DNA of 8,635 bases from Anaerolineae bacterium (lineage in GTDB: Bacteria > Chloroflexota > Anaerolineae > 4572-78 > J111), in the NCBI GenBank assembly GCA_020433835.1, contig JAGRBY010000296.1, forward strand, positions 1-8,635. Direction: 5' to 3'. The notes below the pieces were generated by a model. That model had not been told where the DNA came from. It saw nothing but the letters and a program-made list of their open reading frames with translations, and did no database searches. Position numbers and translations under genes: made by a program. Each line of letters starts with the position of its first letter. The first letter of the stretch is position 1. Below, in pieces: positions 7,301 through 8,635 of the stretch.

Positions 7301-7753
7301 ATTCTCGTGCGCAGCCGGGTAACCGAAATAGATCAACAATCCGTCGCCCAAATATTGGGCAATAGTTCCCTCAAACTGGCGAACCACCTGCTCGGCTGTT
7401 TGCTGGTAAGCCCGCACCACTTCGCGGTAATCCTCGGGGTCAAGCTGCTCTGACAGCGACGTCGAGCCAACCAGATCGCAAAACATGACCGTTAGCTGAC
7501 GCCGTTCCGCTTCCGGGCTGGGCAAGGTTTGGGCTGGCAAGCGGGGAGCAGGTGAGGGCCTGTTGACGGGGGGAGTGGCCGCTTGGGGCGCAGCTGTGCC
7601 GCTTAACGCTGCCCCGCATTGACCGCAAAAGTTGAAGTTAGGCGGATTATCAAAAGCGCAGTTGGGACACACTCGCTTAAGGGGCTGACCACATTGCCCG
7701 CAAAACTTCATCCCGTCCGGGTTATCGAAACCGCATTCATTACAATGGATCAA
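4328..7753 (-). CDS. Zinc-ribbon / class III nucleotidyl cyclase / STAND-type ATPase / TPR signalling protein
   Basis: Large multidomain protein, 1141 residues from the preferred TTG at 7753. Two zinc ribbons come first (C4, C7, C18, C21 and C29, C32, C43, C46), then a proline-rich linker (about 50-80). A class III adenylate/guanylate cyclase domain follows (about 84-270), with metal-binding aspartates D93 in FCDLVGST and D137 in YLGDGLLIYFG, and catalytic N220 and R224 in VGETTNIAARLQ. The purine-selecting positions look atypical: Q133 where lysine is common and L213 where Asp or Thr is common. Next is a STAND/MalT-like ATPase with Walker A GEAGIGKS (322-329) and Walker B VVICIEDLHWVDP (D453). 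The remainder, from about 700, is helical TPR-like repeats. The architecture resembles soluble adenylyl cyclases. The frame is open to a TTG at 7813, but that codon lies upstream of a TATAAT box inside this stretch. The TTG at 7753 sits immediately before the first zinc ribbon, with GAGTGG 7 nt upstream. Exact start is uncertain; the domain calls are firm. Confidence 0.92.
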   Translation of the reverse strand: MIHCNECGFDNPDGMKFCGQCGQPLKRVCPNCAFDNPPNFNFCGQCGAALSGTAAPQAATPPVNRPSPAPRLPAQTLPSPEAERRQLTVMFCDLVGSTSLSEQLDPEDYREVVRAYQQTAEQVVRQFEGTIAQYLGDGLLIYFGYPAAHENDAQRAALTALGIIEEMKNLNIRLQQSIRTRGHGPLQLAVRIGIHTGLVVVGEIGGGERHERLAVGETTNIAARLQSLAKPNTVIISAATYHLIEGFFSCRPIGFRSLKGISRPMETYRIVRQSRARNRLEAAKAAMTGLTPLVGREEEMTLFLARWAQTKDCKGQVLLVGGEAGIGKSRLVRVFREQLMGEPYLWLSCHCSPYYQNTALYPIIELFQRLLRFKDEDAPERKLHKLETAMQQYKLPLAETMPLFIPLLGLPASADYPPLALTAQKQKQKLLQTLLLILLKLTELRPVVICIEDLHWVDPSTLEILDTLVRQASSTRVMIIFTFRPGFTPNWPPRSYMTHLSLSRLRHHQAETLVESVAGGKKLPPELMEQIIAKTDGVPIFVEELTKMVLEQDLLREREDRYELIGPLPTLAIPATLHDSLMARLDRLATVREVAQLGATLGREFSYRLLHAVAAIDEATLQHNLGQLVEAELLFQQGLPPEATYTFKHGLIQETAYRSLLRSRRQQVHQRIAQVLVEDFPDIEQTEPEVIAHHYTVARQYQEAVRYWQQAGQRAVAQSANKEAIHHFNQALDLLEFLMPSAGSRRQELQLRIALGAPLLMTKGYVAPEVETNYARARDLCQQLDQTPGLASVLFGLWVFYLVKGQYEVALELGEQLLALAQHTKTHSILVEAHRMQGINYFNLGQLKLARTHLEEALAVYEPSQHNPHGLIDVGTDRGVACLSHLAITLWLLGYPDQALKRSQEAITLAGQLAHPYSQAFAFCWSAWLHQLRRESKPAQALAHAGVELAAEQGFTLLEMLCAMMEGWALTEQGQTEVGLDGILQTLEQFQATGAQLGQLHFWVMLVEVYYKLGRFDEALTLAAQALADLDSKGEQFYAAELVRLKGEILLKQINGSEAEAESCFQQAIDLARRQALCSLELRAILSQSRLRMQQGQAQAAYQELNRISQHYTEGHDTADLEAVDALLKQIDVDKADALTD

Positions 7754-7801
7754 AATTGTGCCACTCAATCTCAACAGAGGATTTGCCTGGACTGTCAATC
7801 T

Positions 7802-7810
7802 ATTATAGCA
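7802..7810 (-). promoter_or_regulatory. Extended -10 promoter element for the cyclase/ATPase gene
   Basis: On the minus strand this reads TGCTATAAT, a perfect TATAAT with an extended -10 TG. Transcription would begin near 7794. The best -35 candidates at a spacing of 17-18 (TCATCC or TTCATC, about 7825-7831) are weak, which is common with an extended -10. The leader would be about 40 nt before the TTG at 7753. Confidence 0.5.
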
Positions 7811-7813
7811 CAA

Positions 7814-7945
7814 TACCGAAATCTGGATGAATAGCGCCTTAATATTTAACGCCCATTACCACCCGATGGATATAAAGTTGGGGAGTAAGGAGCAGGAAGT
7901 AGGGATTAAGGGCCGGATTGCTTTTGATCAGATGGCGGCATCAGC
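7814..7945. other. Intergenic region between aminopeptidase and cyclase genes
   Basis: This AT-richer gap holds no reading frame that resembles a protein. On the + strand, 7880-7912 is purine-rich with loosely repeated units such as GAGTAAGG, AAGTAGGG and ATTAAGGG. No clear hairpin followed by a T-run was seen after the aminopeptidase stop. Confidence 0.4.
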
Positions 7946-8635
7946 CTAACCACTTATATTCCGTAAGTACTCAACCAGTGTGCGCAGCATCAGGCCGGTG
8001 CCGCCTTTGGTCAGGTAGCTGCGCTTGGTGTCATCGGAGCCACCGCTGTATAGTTCGCCGCCGGCAATGTCGATGTGGGCCCAGGGCCAGTCGCCCGTAA
8101 AATTCGAGAGAAAACGCGCGGCGGTAATGGCCGAGGCCAGCCGCCCGCCGGTGTTTTTGACATCGGCTATGTCGCTTTTAAGCTGAACATCATAAGCAGC
8201 ATCGAGCGGCATGCGCCACAGCGGCTCGCCTACTTTTTGGCCGGCGGCCAGCAGCAGTCCGCACAGGAGGTCGTCGGTCACAAACAGGGCGCTGGTGCGC
8301 TGGCCCAACGCCACCAGCTTGCCACCGGTCAGGGTCGCCACGTCGATGACGATCGAGGGTTTGAGCGTGTCGGCGTAGCATAGGGCATCGGCCAAAATCA
8401 GGCGGCCTTCGGCGTCGGTGCTGATGATTTCGACGCTGACGCCGTTTTTGGCGATGAAAACATCGTTCGGCTTGTAGGCGGTGGCGCTGACCACGTTTTC
8501 GACCGACGGTACCAGCCCCACCACGTGCAGCGGAAGTTTCAGTTCGGCTACGGCTCGCATCGCGCCGATCACCGCTGCCGCGCCGCCCATATCGCCCTTC
8601 ATACCGACCATACTGGCCCCCGGTTTTAGGGTGTA
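7946..8635 (-). CDS. pepA: Leucyl (cytosol) aminopeptidase, M17 family, C-terminal part (5' end beyond window)
   Basis: C-terminal catalytic domain of an M17 metallo-aminopeptidase, a hexameric cytosolic enzyme that removes N-terminal residues from peptides. The frame runs off the window edge: residues YTLKPGAS precede the internal ATG at 8611, corresponding to the SIKP segment with the catalytic lysine (E. coli K282). MKGDMGGAAAV carries a metal-binding aspartate. STDAEGRLILADAL matches the family signature NTDAEGRL, with its metal-binding Asp and Glu and catalytic Arg, but Ser replaces the first Asn. VIDVATLTGGKLVALG and WAHIDIAGGELYSGG follow, as in PepA. The first metal ligands (K270 and D275 in E. 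coli) lie outside the window. It is on the same strand as the cyclase gene, but that gene has a likely promoter of its own, so co-transcription is not certain. Confidence 0.93.
   Translation of the reverse strand, partial: YTLKPGASMVGMKGDMGGAAAVIGAMRAVAELKLPLHVVGLVPSVENVVSATAYKPNDVFIAKNGVSVEIISTDAEGRLILADALCYADTLKPSIVIDVATLTGGKLVALGQRTSALFVTDDLLCGLLLAAGQKVGEPLWRMPLDAAYDVQLKSDIADVKNTGGRLASAITAARFLSNFTGDWPWAHIDIAGGELYSGGSDDTKRSYLTKGGTGLMLRTLVEYLRNISG

Noticed and set aside
7880..7912. Purine-rich loosely repeated tract as a regulatory element
   Set aside because: The units are too degenerate and few to separate from chance in a short intergenic gap.

Overview
The window looks like bacterial chromosome, most likely from a Chloroflexota (Anaerolineae-like) or similar GC-moderate lineage. 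That guess rests on the style of the large zinc-ribbon/cyclase/ATPase/TPR protein, frequent TTG/GTG starts and short palindromic intergenic repeats; no rRNA or other taxonomic marker is present to confirm it. There are six protein-coding genes. The first and last are cut by the window edges.

Layout. On the + strand, 2-1543 is the C-terminal part of a type IIA topoisomerase A subunit (GyrA/ParC). It converges on a run of five minus-strand genes. Read in their direction of transcription these are: the C-terminal part of an M17 leucyl aminopeptidase (8635-7946); a very large signalling protein with two zinc ribbons, a class III nucleotidyl cyclase domain, a STAND-type ATPase and TPR-like repeats (7753-4328); a nitroreductase-family flavoprotein (4264-3464); a type III polyketide synthase (3370-2315); and an isoprenylcysteine-methyltransferase-like (ICMT-like) membrane methyltransferase (2258-1731).

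The last two form a pair like BpsA-BpsB of Bacillus subtilis: the polyketide synthase makes an alkylpyrone or alkylresorcinol from a fatty acyl-CoA, and the membrane methyltransferase O-methylates it. The nitroreductase directly upstream, with good ribosome binding sites and no clear terminator between the genes, is a candidate redox tailoring enzyme for the same product. The cyclase/ATPase protein sits 63 nt upstream of the nitroreductase and has its own extended -10 promoter, so it could be a linked regulator or an independent gene.

The most unusual non-coding feature is in the convergent gap 1544-1730. About 181 bp is flanked by imperfect inverted repeats ending in TA and contains a 60-bp unit repeated twice in tandem. 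Each unit carries a 28-bp palindrome. A third 28-bp palindrome of the same family lies between the polyketide synthase and methyltransferase genes, and differs from its best relative by two compensatory base-pair changes. No tRNA, rRNA, CRISPR array or intact insertion sequence was seen.
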